Shown: in pieces, positions 25,827-34,520 of the stretch
How the letters are laid out: every line of letters begins with the position of its first letter
Numbering within the stretch: the stretch's first letter is position 1
From: Myxococcales bacterium
GTDB lineage: Bacteria; Myxococcota_A; Polyangia; Palsa-1104; JAEUJZ01
Length of the DNA stretch: 64,000 nucleotides
Assembly: GCA_016794465.1 (NCBI GenBank)
Contig: JAEUKA010000100.1
Span: 1-64,000, forward strand
Direction of reading: 5' to 3'
Translations under genes and position numbers: made by a program
Notes under the pieces: generated by a model
The model's input: only the letters and a program-made list of their open reading frames with translations
The model's database searches: none
What the model was told of the DNA's origin: nothing

Positions 25827-26684
25827 CTAGTACTTGTAAAAGCCGCGACCGCTCTTGCGCCCGAGCCAGCCCGCCGCCACATGACTGCGCAGGATCGGCG
25901 CGGGCCGGTACTTGTCATCGCCAAGCTCGCGGTGCAGTACCTCGGCAATCGCCAGCACGGTGTCTAGACCAATCAGGTCGGCCAGCTGCAGCGGCCCGAG
26001 TGGATGGTTGAGCCCGAGCTTGACGCCCTTGTCGATGTCTTCCGCCGTGCCCAGGCCCTCGGCCAGCGCAAAGCACGCCTCGTTGAGCATCGGAATCAAG
26101 ATGCGGTTGACGATGAAGCCCGGCACATCGCGCGCCGTCACCAGCTCCTTGCCGAGCGACCTGCCCAGCTGAAGCGTCGCCTGATAGGTCGCGTCACTGG
26201 TCTGGAGCCCGCGAATGATCTCGCACAGCTGCATCAGCGGCACCGGGTTCATAAAGTGCATGCCGATGACCTGCTCGGGCCGGCGCGTCTTACTCGCCAG
26301 CAGCGTGATCGAGATCGACGAGGTGTTCGTCGCCAGGATCGCGCCCGGCTTGGCCGCGTCGTCCATGTGCCCGAAGATCTTCTGCTTCAGATCCTGGTTC
26401 TCGGTCGCTGCTTCGATCAGGAAGTCGCAGTCGGACAGGGCGGCGTAGCTGCCGGCGGGGACAATCAAGCCCAGCTGGGCCTCGCGCTTTTCGGCGCTGA
26501 GCTTGCCCTTGTCGACCAGCTTGCTCAGCACGGCGGCGATCTTGGCCTTGCCCTTGGCGGCGATGTCCTCGTCACGGTCAACCAGCACGACGGCCAGGCC
26601 CCGCTCGGCGGCGACCTGGGCAATGCCGGCTCCCATCTGACCGGCTCCCACGATTCCTAGCTTGGAAATGGCGCTCTCACTCAT
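25827..26684 (-). CDS. 3-hydroxybutyryl-CoA dehydrogenase
   Basis: A 285-residue NAD-dependent 3-hydroxyacyl-CoA dehydrogenase. The N-terminal Rossmann motif is GAGQMGAGIAQVAAERG, the catalytic region is IGMHFMNPVPLMQLCEII, and the C-terminal domain contains LGLNHPLGPLQLADLIGLD. Length is normal for the stand-alone Hbd/PaaH type. GGAGAGA ribosome binding site. It is flanked by thiolase and crotonase genes on the same strand. Confidence 0.95.
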   Translation of the reverse strand: MSESAISKLGIVGAGQMGAGIAQVAAERGLAVVLVDRDEDIAAKGKAKIAAVLSKLVDKGKLSAEKREAQLGLIVPAGSYAALSDCDFLIEAATENQDLKQKIFGHMDDAAKPGAILATNTSSISITLLASKTRRPEQVIGMHFMNPVPLMQLCEIIRGLQTSDATYQATLQLGRSLGKELVTARDVPGFIVNRILIPMLNEACFALAEGLGTAEDIDKGVKLGLNHPLGPLQLADLIGLDTVLAIAEVLHRELGDDKYRPAPILRSHVAAGWLGRKSGRGFYKY

Positions 26685-26733
26685 GACTCAGATCTCTCCC
26701 TAGGGCACGGACCGCGCCGCGCCCGACTGTCTG

Positions 26734-27930
26734 CTAGCGCTCGACGGTGAGCGCAATGCCTTCGCCGCCGCCGATGCACAGCGAGACGACGCCCTTGTGC
26801 TGGTCTTCGCGCTGCAGGCCATAGAGCAGCGTCACCAGCAGCCGGCAGCCTGAGGCGCCGATCGGGTGCCCGAGCGCAATCGCCCCACCGAGCGGATTGA
26901 CCCGCTCTGCCGACAGCCCAAGGATCTGGTTGTTGGCCAGCGCAACGACTGCGAAGGCCTCGTTGATCTCGTAGTGATCGACCTCGGCAGCCTGCCAGCC
27001 GGCACGACGGAGCGCCTTTTCGATCGCAAACGCGGGCGCGGTGGTAAACCAGGCCGGCTCTTGCGCATGCTGAGCCCACGAGCGGATGCGGGCAAGTGGG
27101 GTCAGTCCCCGGCGCGCCGCCTCTTCCGCTGACATCAGCACCACGGCTGCGGCGCCATCATTGATGCTGGAGGCGTTGCCAGCCGTCACCGTGCCGTCTT
27201 TCTCGAACGCCGGTCGCAGCGTCGCCAGCTTGGCGGCATCCGAGCCTCGGGCCGGACCCTCATCGCGGGAGACAACCTTGGCCGGGCCTTTCTTCTGCGG
27301 AATCTCGACCGGGATGATCTCGGCGTCGAACTTGCCGGCAGCTTGGGCAGAGACAGCACGCCGGTAAGACTCGGCGGCGTAGGCGTCTTGGCTCTGGCGG
27401 TCGATCTTCTTGTCGCGGGCACAGATCTCAGCCGCCGAGCCCATGTGGAAGTTGTTGTAGGGGTCCCACAGTCCGTCGAAGATCATGCCGTCGGTGGCCT
27501 GCTGATGACCCATGCGGAAGCCGCCGCGCGCGGTGAGCAGGTAATAGGGCACGTTGCTCATCGACTCCATGCCGCCGCAGACCGCAATCTCGACCTCGCC
27601 GAGTGCAATCGCCTGCGCGCCCAAGATGACCGCCTTGAGTCCCGAGCCGCACACCTTGTTCAAGGTCTGACAGGGAACGGCGGTGGGAATGCCGGCCTTG
27701 ATGGCGGCCTGACGGGCGGGGGCTTGACCGATGCCGGCCTGGAGCACACAGCCCATCGTGACTTCACCGACATCGGCGGGACTGACCCCGGCACGGCTGA
27801 GAGCAGCCTTGATGGCGGCGGCGCCAAGGTCGGGGGCAGAGACTTGCGCCAGCTCGCCGGCAAAGCCGCCAATCGGAGTACGGGCGGCAGAGACGATTAC
27901 AACCTCACGGCCAAGTGCCGAAGCTGTCAT
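26734..27930 (-). CDS. Acetyl-CoA acetyltransferase (thiolase)
   Basis: A 398-residue thiolase. The acyl-accepting Cys94 lies in NKVCGSGLKA, the catalytic His are in NEAFAV context and GHPIGASG, and the second Cys is in CIGGGEG. The start at 27930 has AAGGAG seven bases upstream. First gene of the thiolase, 3-hydroxyacyl-CoA dehydrogenase, crotonase operon. With the acyl-CoA dehydrogenases nearby this covers all four beta-oxidation steps for short chains. The direction in vivo, breakdown or synthesis, is not decided by the sequence. Confidence 0.95.
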   Translation of the reverse strand: MTASALGREVVIVSAARTPIGGFAGELAQVSAPDLGAAAIKAALSRAGVSPADVGEVTMGCVLQAGIGQAPARQAAIKAGIPTAVPCQTLNKVCGSGLKAVILGAQAIALGEVEIAVCGGMESMSNVPYYLLTARGGFRMGHQQATDGMIFDGLWDPYNNFHMGSAAEICARDKKIDRQSQDAYAAESYRRAVSAQAAGKFDAEIIPVEIPQKKGPAKVVSRDEGPARGSDAAKLATLRPAFEKDGTVTAGNASSINDGAAAVVLMSAEEAARRGLTPLARIRSWAQHAQEPAWFTTAPAFAIEKALRRAGWQAAEVDHYEINEAFAVVALANNQILGLSAERVNPLGGAIALGHPIGASGCRLLVTLLYGLQREDQHKGVVSLCIGGGEGIALTVER

Positions 27931-28051
27931 GGGGACTCCTTGTCGTTGTCGATGCCGCAGCAGGTGACTGAGCAGCGATACGCGCTCGCAGCGGCAAGGC
28001 GACCTTGCCACAAAGAGCGACCGACCGGCAAGCCGTGGGTGAGCGCGCGGA

Positions 28052-28339
28052 CTAGCCTTTGGCCTGGTAACAGGGACGATCGGCGCGGCAGAGGCTTACC
28101 TCGGCAAGACCGCCGTCGGGACCCGCGCACTCCATGGTCGACACACACCAATAGACGGCGGTGCCGGACAGCGCACCGATCGCCGAGACATGCTCGCCAT
28201 CGCTCGACTCGACTGCCGAAAAAGCGAGCTTGCTGCGCAGCTTGCGGCACAGCAGAAACGCGCTGGCTTCGCTGGCTTCGCTGGCTTCATTACTCAGGTC
28301 ACAACCCGAAGCGGCACTGGCTGACTGTCTACCTGGCAT
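28052..28339 (-). CDS. Hypothetical small protein upstream of the thiolase gene
   Basis: A frame of 95 residues from the ATG at 28339. The C-terminal half looks like a real small Cys-containing domain (LAFSAVESSDGEHVSAIGA, then YWCVSTMECAGPDGG, then SLCRADRPCYQ). The N-terminal half includes three in-frame copies of a 9-base repeat giving EASEASEAS. No ribosome binding site is evident and the start is uncertain. It may be a degraded or small secreted protein. Confidence 0.45.
   Translation of the reverse strand: MPGRQSASAASGCDLSNEASEASEASAFLLCRKLRSKLAFSAVESSDGEHVSAIGALSGTAVYWCVSTMECAGPDGGLAEVSLCRADRPCYQAKG
28262..28288. repeat. GCTGGCTTC tandem repeat, three copies
   Basis: Three perfect 9-base units in a row, in frame with the hypothetical gene at 28052-28339. 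Length may vary between strains by slippage. Confidence 0.8.
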
Positions 28340-28448
28340 TTGTGGCCGACCGTAACAGAGAATTTGTGCAGGAGGCAAAGGGACTTGCGGTCGCCCAGAG
28401 CTCGCTGTCAAAGACGTGTGCTACCGTCCCCGGTGAGGTTTTTGGGGC

Positions 28449-29192
28449 ATGAGTACTCGCCGGCGGATGGAAAGCAGCTTGGGTGTGGCCACGGTCGCGA
28501 TGGTGTCGCTGCTTGCGGGCTGCGATCTGATGCGGATGGTGCGAGACACCTCGCAGGGGATCAAGGACACCAACGTCCAGCTTCGTGAGGCGAGCGGCCT
28601 GATTCGGCAGTCGGGGCAGCTGATTGGGCAGGCGTCCGAGTCGATGACCAAGATGCAGCCGAGCCTGGAGAACGTAGCGAACCTGGACGGGTCGATGAAG
28701 GCGCTGGCGGACATGAAGGGCTCGATGGACCGGCTGGCAGCGATGCAGCCCGAGTTCGAGGCGATGAGCAAAGGCATGCGCGAGCTGGCGGCGCTGCGTC
28801 CGGCGATGGAGCAGATGGCGACGCTCGGTCCGCAGATGCAGACGCTGGCGAGCCTGCGCGGCTCGATGGGTGATGTGGCGGCGCTGAAGCCGACGCTGCA
28901 GTCGGTGGCGGATCTGAAGCAGCCGATGGACAACCTGACCAAGCTGGCGGACCCGATGAACCGGGTGTCGCGGCTGGAAGGACCGCTGGAAAAGACCGCC
29001 GCGCTGGTCGCTCCGATGAATACGCTGGCCAAGCAGGTCGACGTGCTGGAGCGAACTCAGTCGAACTTGATGTGGTGGGGTGTACTCGGGCTGTCGCTGT
29101 GGACGCTGGCGACGGCGCTGGGAGCGGCACTGGGGGTGTACCTGGGCAATCGGATGTCGGGGAAGAGCAAGCCGAGCCAGTCGGTCGCGTAG
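28449..29192 (+). CDS. Coiled-coil lipoprotein with C-terminal membrane helix
   Basis: A 247-residue protein with a lipoprotein leader (GVATVAMVSLLAGC). About 150 residues of regular alpha-helical repeats follow (KMQPSLENVANLDGSMKALA; LAAMQPEFEAMSKGMRELA; LATLGPQMQTLASLRGSM-like units). A C-terminal membrane helix (WWGVLGLSLWTLATALGAALG) precedes a short basic tail. Anchored at both ends, it could span the periplasm as a tether. The family was not recognised. Confidence 0.75.
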   Translation: MSTRRRMESSLGVATVAMVSLLAGCDLMRMVRDTSQGIKDTNVQLREASGLIRQSGQLIGQASESMTKMQPSLENVANLDGSMKALADMKGSMDRLAAMQPEFEAMSKGMRELAALRPAMEQMATLGPQMQTLASLRGSMGDVAALKPTLQSVADLKQPMDNLTKLADPMNRVSRLEGPLEKTAALVAPMNTLAKQVDVLERTQSNLMWWGVLGLSLWTLATALGAALGVYLGNRMSGKSKPSQSVA

Positions 29193-29194
29193 CG

Positions 29195-30499
29195 CTAGTT
29201 TTCGCGGGCGATGAAGTCGGCGCTGACGTAGGCGATGCCGTCGCGGAAGCGGATGCGATACCAGCCGGGAGCGACGCCGGTGATGGTGACGCGGCTGCCC
29301 TTGGGCACGGTGCCGACCAGCGCTGCGGTTCGCGAAGGCGCCCCGCGCACGTTGAGCACATCGCCGGCAGTCTTGACGACTCCGGTTCCGGCTTGATCCA
29401 TAAATGCGACGCCACCTACGACGGCGGGAGGCGGCGGGGACTCGACTGGCGGGCTGACCGGAGTCACCGGCACCACGGGCTGCGGGTCCACCGGGGCAAT
29501 CGGCGCTGGCGGCACCGGGCTCAGCCCTTCTGGCACCGGCGGCGTGACCACGGGACTTGTTGGAATTTCCGGCGTCACCGGCGATGTCACCAGCGGCGTC
29601 ACCACAGGAGCTGGCGTTGGAACCACCGGCGGAGTGACCGGCTCGATCATCGTGGGGCTTGGTACTGGGGTTGCCAGCGGCGGGTCAAGCGGCGACTGCA
29701 GCGAGCCGCTCGGCGGGATCACCGGCTCTGCTTTCACGGGTGGCTGCTGATGACTCCGACGAATCGCATCCGGCCAGTCGGTCGCCAGGAACAGTCCGCC
29801 ACCAAGGGTCAGCGCCGGCTGCGAAGCGACCTCTCCACCAACGAAAGCCGCGATCCCGAACGGCACCCCGACCGGCAGACGCAGCCGCGCTTCCAGCCGA
29901 GGCTCGACCGACAGCTGCTCGACCAGGGCCTCTCGCTGCCCGGTTCCCGAAACCGGCAGCGAATAGCTGCGATAGCCGACGAGCGCACTCGCCCGCAGCA
30001 AAAAATACCGCGAGATCGGCAGCTGACCGTGCAGCGACAGCGCCATCCGCATCATCGTGATCTGACTAGAAGTGCGCTGCGCCAGCTGGGTGCTGACCGG
30101 CTGACCGTCGGGAACCCCGCTCCACGAGCCGCCGCCATGAACGCCGATGCCGAAGAAGCGACACGGGAAGACGATGGCCCCACCCTCGATGATCGGCATC
30201 CACGGGGTATTGAAGCCGATGTCGCTGCCTCGGGCGGAAAAGTCCTGCTCCGCCGTCCCCGAGGTGGTAGTCCGCGCCGGAGACGAGAACATGGCATCCG
30301 TCAGATCGGGCCGAATCACGCCTCCCTGGGCATACAGCTCCACGGCAAGGTTCGAGAAACCGCAGGGCCGTCGAGTCTGCACCGCATCGGCCCACGCCGA
30401 GGACGACCAAGCCCACATCATCGAACCAGAAAGCAGAAGAACAGTTGTGCGACCCCTAAACACGATGGCCCCCTTTAAATGCGGACACAGCTTGATCAT
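29195..30499 (-). CDS. Outer-membrane barrel-like protein with Pro-rich linker and SH3b domain
   Basis: About 434 residues from the ATG at 30499; an ATG 16 codons upstream is an alternative. The leader is TTVLLLSGSMMWAWSSSAWA. A beta-rich region to about residue 270 resembles an outer-membrane barrel (LSVEPRLEARLRLPVGVPFG). A long Pro/Val/Thr linker, likely periplasm-spanning, follows. A C-terminal bacterial SH3 domain (DVLNVRGAPSRTAALVGTV, then GWYRIRFRDGIAYV) may bind peptidoglycan. It converges on the coiled-coil lipoprotein gene, with stops 2 bases apart. Role unknown, probably structural. Confidence 0.75.
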   Translation of the reverse strand: MIKLCPHLKGAIVFRGRTTVLLLSGSMMWAWSSSAWADAVQTRRPCGFSNLAVELYAQGGVIRPDLTDAMFSSPARTTTSGTAEQDFSARGSDIGFNTPWMPIIEGGAIVFPCRFFGIGVHGGGSWSGVPDGQPVSTQLAQRTSSQITMMRMALSLHGQLPISRYFLLRASALVGYRSYSLPVSGTGQREALVEQLSVEPRLEARLRLPVGVPFGIAAFVGGEVASQPALTLGGGLFLATDWPDAIRRSHQQPPVKAEPVIPPSGSLQSPLDPPLATPVPSPTMIEPVTPPVVPTPAPVVTPLVTSPVTPEIPTSPVVTPPVPEGLSPVPPAPIAPVDPQPVVPVTPVSPPVESPPPPAVVGGVAFMDQAGTGVVKTAGDVLNVRGAPSRTAALVGTVPKGSRVTITGVAPGWYRIRFRDGIAYVSADFIAREN

Positions 30500-30598
30500 T
30501 TTCGCACAGGTTGCGGCAAGATCGGCGCGTCTTTGGCGCTCGCTCACGTGAGCGCTACCGGAGGGAAAGTGGACGAGTGTGGGAGGAAGGGCGGGCGG

Positions 30599-32020
30599 TT
30601 ACTTGGCCAAATAGAAGATGCCGCGTAGGTCTTCGGTACGCGAGATGGCGACTCGACCGGTCTTGATGCGATAGCTCAGCGACTGGAACAAGTAATACAT
30701 GCCGGGCTGCAGGGCGGGACCGGCGTAGGTGGCGGTGACATCGGGAGAGCCCGTGACTTTCGCAACGGCCAGGTTTTCCCAGACCTTGGTGCCGAAGGAG
30801 TCGAAGACGCGGATCTCGTAGCCGTCCTCGCTGGAGTCGTCGGCCCACTTGAAGACCGGGGTGGCGGTGGTGATGCCCTCGGGCAGATCGGGCCCTGGTC
30901 CGCGCACGGCGAGGGCGGCGGTCACCTTGAAGCCGGTCGGGAGGGTGATGTCGCGCACCGTGCCGTTTGGAACCGTGATGTTGACGATGGCGGTGCCGGA
31001 GATGCTGGTGTCGGGATCGCGCACGGCGCCGTCGTTATCGAGCGAAGGAATGACGGTGTATTCGCCGTCGGGAACGCCGTCGAACGTGAACTGATTGGTG
31101 ACGCCGGTCTTGCGCAGGCCGCGTGGGACTTCGCCGCGCTCCAGCGTGGGACTAAAGGTGTCCTTGACCATCAGCACGACGGAAGTCGAAGGGATTCCGC
31201 CCGCGTTGACGAGCGAGAGGCTGCCCGAGACTTTCGACAGTGGCGTCGTGGACGCATTGAGTACCACCTCGCCGCGACCGCCTGGCGCGACCGTGACAGC
31301 CGCCGGGGAGAGCTGCTGCCCAGCGGCAAAGCCTTTGACGGTGACACTGCCGGGCGTGACGTTAAACAGGACGAAGCTGCCATCCAGGTCAGAGATCGCC
31401 GACGAACCACCACCAACGACAAGGACTCCGGCGCGAAGGGGTGCAACCACTTTTCCGGCGATGGTGGCTCGCTGCGCCGCTGGCAGGGCAATCAGGCCGA
31501 TGTTGGTGGTGGGGTTGGTGATAACGAGCGTGCCGCCCATCGAGGCCGCCGTGGTGACATCGGTCGGAATCGCGGGACGCAGGCCACCGGGAAACGACTG
31601 ATAGGCTTCCGCGTCGGCGCGCAGGGTGAACTTGTAGCTGACGATCGCTCCACTGGCATCACGCGGGGCCGGGAGGCGCAGATCGTACAGGCCATCGCCG
31701 CCGCTGGTGGCGACGCTGCTGATGGCGGCACCACTGTCATCGACGGCGACAATCCGCGCTCCGCCGATCGGCTTGCTGGTGCCGATGGCCAAGTCGAAAA
31801 CCTGACCGCGTACCCGCACCGGAGCAAAGCAGGCTGGCGCGCCGCCCGTGACTTTCTCGCAGGCCTGGTCGGCTGGGCAGCCACTGTTTTGGTCGGGATC
31901 GCACTGGGTCGGCGGAGGATCGCTGCTGCAGCCGATGAGTGCGGCTGAGAGAGAGGCAGCGGCAAGGGTGGCAAGGGTCGTAGGAAAAGTTCTTCGGGTT
32001 CTAGTTTTTGAGGTGTTCAT
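30599..32020 (-). CDS. Large lipoprotein with carboxypeptidase-regulatory-like Ig domains
   Basis: A 473-residue lipoprotein (leader ends AALIGC). A Cys-rich start (TQCDPDQNSGCPADQACE) precedes at least three Ig-like or carboxypeptidase-regulatory repeats (VRGQVFDLAIGTSKPIGGA; ATIAGKVVAPLRAGVLVVGG; GSFVLFNVTPGSVTVKGF). A C-terminal fibronectin-like segment follows (PVFKWADDSSEDGYEIRVFD). Such surface lipoproteins are common in Myxococcota and often bind glycans or partners. No enzymatic motif seen. Confidence 0.8.
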   Translation of the reverse strand: MNTSKTRTRRTFPTTLATLAAASLSAALIGCSSDPPPTQCDPDQNSGCPADQACEKVTGGAPACFAPVRVRGQVFDLAIGTSKPIGGARIVAVDDSGAAISSVATSGGDGLYDLRLPAPRDASGAIVSYKFTLRADAEAYQSFPGGLRPAIPTDVTTAASMGGTLVITNPTTNIGLIALPAAQRATIAGKVVAPLRAGVLVVGGGSSAISDLDGSFVLFNVTPGSVTVKGFAAGQQLSPAAVTVAPGGRGEVVLNASTTPLSKVSGSLSLVNAGGIPSTSVVLMVKDTFSPTLERGEVPRGLRKTGVTNQFTFDGVPDGEYTVIPSLDNDGAVRDPDTSISGTAIVNITVPNGTVRDITLPTGFKVTAALAVRGPGPDLPEGITTATPVFKWADDSSEDGYEIRVFDSFGTKVWENLAVAKVTGSPDVTATYAGPALQPGMYYLFQSLSYRIKTGRVAISRTEDLRGIFYLAK

Positions 32021-32279
32021 GTCTCTGTGACGAGAGCAAACCCTGGACCACAGCAGGCCGGCGCGGCGCTCGACGGGGATGACGATGCCGCCACCCTGGC
32101 TGCGTCTGGCGGCTGTACCAAAGCGGCCACGGGGCGTACCGATTGGGACAGGCTCGCGGGACAGGTGCGCTGCCAGGAATCAGCGACGCGCCGACGCCAC
32201 CCTTGACCAATCACCAGCGCGGCACATAGTGTAGGACTTGACCTGGCTGCCTGAATCGCCTCGGTTGGGATAGTTTTTT

Positions 32280-32450
32280 CCCTACATGATTGAACCCGGG
32301 ATTCACCTCTGGCCGTAGCGTGCACGCCCGCATGTCGGGAAGCCCATAGCGGCTACATTTGTGAAGCCCACCTACTTTGGTAGGGGTTCAAACATCCTGA
32401 CCACGATCGGGCGGGGGTTGGGCCGACCCTTCGGGGTCGGCTTTTTTTTT
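32280..32450 (+). ncRNA. ssrS: Probable 6S RNA
   Basis: In the 495-base gap 32021-32515 a long rod-like fold is visible. ATG-A-TTGAACCC (32286-32297) pairs with GGGTTCAA-A-CAT (32384-32395), with a single A-A mismatch. Inside, TTCAC (32302-32306) pairs with GTGAA (32361-32365) and GTAGC (32315-32319) with GCTAC (32352-32356). The apical region has CCCG/CGGG and the stretch TGTCGGGAAGCCC, like the conserved GUCCGAGAAGCC of enterobacterial 6S RNA. A small hairpin CCTAC/GTAGG (32371-32384) sits on the 3' side of the central bubble, as in known 6S RNAs. A terminator follows. The 5' end is uncertain. Confidence 0.6.
32422..32450 (+). terminator. Strong intrinsic terminator with UUCG tetraloop
   Basis: GCCGACCC (32422-32429) and GGGTCGGC (32434-32441) form a perfect 8-base stem closed by a TTCG loop, with nine or more T after it. 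It ends the putative 6S RNA and insulates the gene at 32516. Confidence 0.9.
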
Positions 32451-32515
32451 GGCTGATGCGCCATGGTGGGAAACCGCAGCGGCACGCGTCCGATAACCCA
32501 ATCGGAGGCTCGCTC

Positions 32516-34306
32516 ATGCCGCTCTTTGATGCGTCCAAAAAGGACGAAACCGCGCTCTCGCCCTGGCTCCCCTCTCTGCCATCGCTTGGTCACTCGCCGA
32601 AGCAGGAATCGGAAGACAAGCACGAGCTGCCGCCGCTCGCTGCGGTGCAGCAGAACCCGAGTGGGAAGCAGAGCGACACGATCAAAGAGAACGTCAAGGA
32701 AACCAAAAAGGAGTCCGAAAAGCAGCCTGACAACGGCGGCTCTGGCGACGAGCCCTACGTTCCTTTCGCAGACATGTTCGGAGAGGACCCGGACTTCGCG
32801 AAGTATCAGAAGCAAGACAAGCTCCCAGACAAGTACATTCCGCCCACAGGAGCCGATGCGAAAGAGCTTCAGTACAGTCCGTTCGGTCTGCCGCTGACTC
32901 CTGATGCGTGGGCGATGCAGACGGCGATTGACGGCGGAAAGCTGCATTATCTGTACGACAAGCTGAAGGAATCGCCCGAGTTCCAGAAACAGTTTGCCGG
33001 CAAAAAACCCGATGAAATCGCAAACGATCCAACGTTCAACCAGACCGTGATCGACAAGTACCTGAAGGAAGCCGCCAAGATGGGCGACAAGGGCGCCTTC
33101 ATGGGAGAGTTCCTGCCGACGGAAACCGGCAACATGGGCGATGCGCTCGGGAAGATCAAAGACCATGCCCTGACTGGTGATCCGGGTGCGCTGCGCGACA
33201 TGCAAGCGACCAAGACGGTGAGTCAGATTCGGCTTGGGAATGCGCAGATCGCCGATCAGTTTAAAAACAGTGACAACGGCAAAGGGAGAGAGCTGTTTTC
33301 ACTGGTGGTTCCGTACTCCAACACCGTCGAGAACATCATCAACAATGATGGTCGTCCCAAAGACGGTGCAGACAAGCTTGCAGAGTACATGAACTACTTT
33401 GGGAAAGACTCGAAGACCACGACGATGGCCACGGGTTACAGCCAAGGTGGAGCGGCGGCGCGGACATATCTGGAGGACTACGGAGACAAGCAGGGACTCG
33501 ATTACTCCGTGATGCTGGCGCCGATGGGCGGCAACAACGGACGCGGCGAAGACGGCATCTGGGGCGGAATGAAGAACGGCGTGCAGACGCTCGGAATTGA
33601 AAACAAATACGACCCGGCGCGCGGCCTGTGGGATCGCAAGGGAGAGGAAGGCGCCGACAAGAAGAATCCGCTCGCGGGCTGGCTGCCGGGAATGCCGAGT
33701 CTCAACCTCGATCTGTATAAAAAGGCGGCGGACTTTGTGACCTCGCCGAACGGCTGGCTGCACGGGGATGCCAACAAAGAAGACGCCAACTTGGGAACGT
33801 ACGGCTATCCGGTCAAGGATCTGATGCCGTGGACCCAGCAGCTGTTTAACAACGGCTTCAAAGACGAGAAGAATCCCAACACGTTCGACAAAAAAGCAGA
33901 GTGGGATTACCACCCCGAGCAAGCGCCGCCGGGACAGAAGTTCGATCCAAATGCCGTCGGTGACAAGGGCGAAAAGGTATCCGGTTGGGACTTCGCCAAG
34001 ACCGTCGGCGGCATCCTGTGGGACAAGGGCAAGAGCTGGGCGGGGGAGCAGATCAACAACGTCACCGAAGGCGCCAAAGAGAAGTGGGAAGGCGTCAAGC
34101 AGGGCGCATCCGACCTGTGGAATGGCGCCAAAGAGAAAGTCAGCGACGGCTGGCAGAGCGCGAAAGACACCGTCTCGGGCTGGTTTGGCGGCGGCAAAAA
34201 ACAGATCAAGAACAACGATGTCGGCAACGCCAGCCAGGGCTGGGAAGGCGCCAAAGCGAAAGAGAAGCCCAAAAAAGAAGGCTTCTTCCAAAAGCTCTTC
34301 CACTAA
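32516..34306 (+). CDS. Lipase-fold protein with amphipathic C-terminal repeats (possible effector)
   Basis: A 596-residue protein without a signal peptide; start at ATG 32516 with CGGAGG upstream. Residues 1-75 are low-complexity and charged. A nucleophile-elbow motif GYSQGGAAA near residue 306, followed by YSVMLAPMGGNNGRGEDG, suggests an alpha/beta-hydrolase or lipase fold. The last 110 residues are 11-residue amphipathic repeats (WDKGKSWAGEQINNVTEGA; KWEGVKQGASDLWNGAK; DGWQSAKDTVSGWFGG) of the LEA or apolipoprotein type that can bind membranes. No family recognised. The next gene is a peptidoglycan hydrolase, so a lipase/lysin effector pair is possible. Confidence 0.6.
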   Translation: MPLFDASKKDETALSPWLPSLPSLGHSPKQESEDKHELPPLAAVQQNPSGKQSDTIKENVKETKKESEKQPDNGGSGDEPYVPFADMFGEDPDFAKYQKQDKLPDKYIPPTGADAKELQYSPFGLPLTPDAWAMQTAIDGGKLHYLYDKLKESPEFQKQFAGKKPDEIANDPTFNQTVIDKYLKEAAKMGDKGAFMGEFLPTETGNMGDALGKIKDHALTGDPGALRDMQATKTVSQIRLGNAQIADQFKNSDNGKGRELFSLVVPYSNTVENIINNDGRPKDGADKLAEYMNYFGKDSKTTTMATGYSQGGAAARTYLEDYGDKQGLDYSVMLAPMGGNNGRGEDGIWGGMKNGVQTLGIENKYDPARGLWDRKGEEGADKKNPLAGWLPGMPSLNLDLYKKAADFVTSPNGWLHGDANKEDANLGTYGYPVKDLMPWTQQLFNNGFKDEKNPNTFDKKAEWDYHPEQAPPGQKFDPNAVGDKGEKVSGWDFAKTVGGILWDKGKSWAGEQINNVTEGAKEKWEGVKQGASDLWNGAKEKVSDGWQSAKDTVSGWFGGGKKQIKNNDVGNASQGWEGAKAKEKPKKEGFFQKLFH

Positions 34307-34520
34307 CAGAGTGCCCGCCTGTAGCGGTCCGATCCCGATTGTTCCTACTCTGCTGCGACTCGCTGTCACACACATTGGCCTACTGCTGCTACCTGCCGGC
34401 GCTCCTCCTGTCCGTGCTGGAACTCGGCTCCCGCTGCTTCCTGTGATTCGGTACTCTAGGGGAAGCTGATCCCTTTCGGCTCTGGCCGCATGGCCCCGGG
34501 GGGAGAGGGACGAGGACAAC

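Noticed and set aside
28262..28288. Short regular repeats as a CRISPR or regulatory array
   Set aside because: Only three adjacent 9-base units without spacers; simple tandem repeat in frame with a coding sequence.
27343..28452. A 369-codon plus-strand frame
   Set aside because: It covers the antisense of a well-supported thiolase and has no protein-like domain.
32360..32405. Possible tRNA (GGTTCAAACATCC looks like a T-arm)
   Set aside because: No acceptor stem, D-arm or anticodon arm can be folded at the right spacing; the same bases fit the long 6S-type helix.
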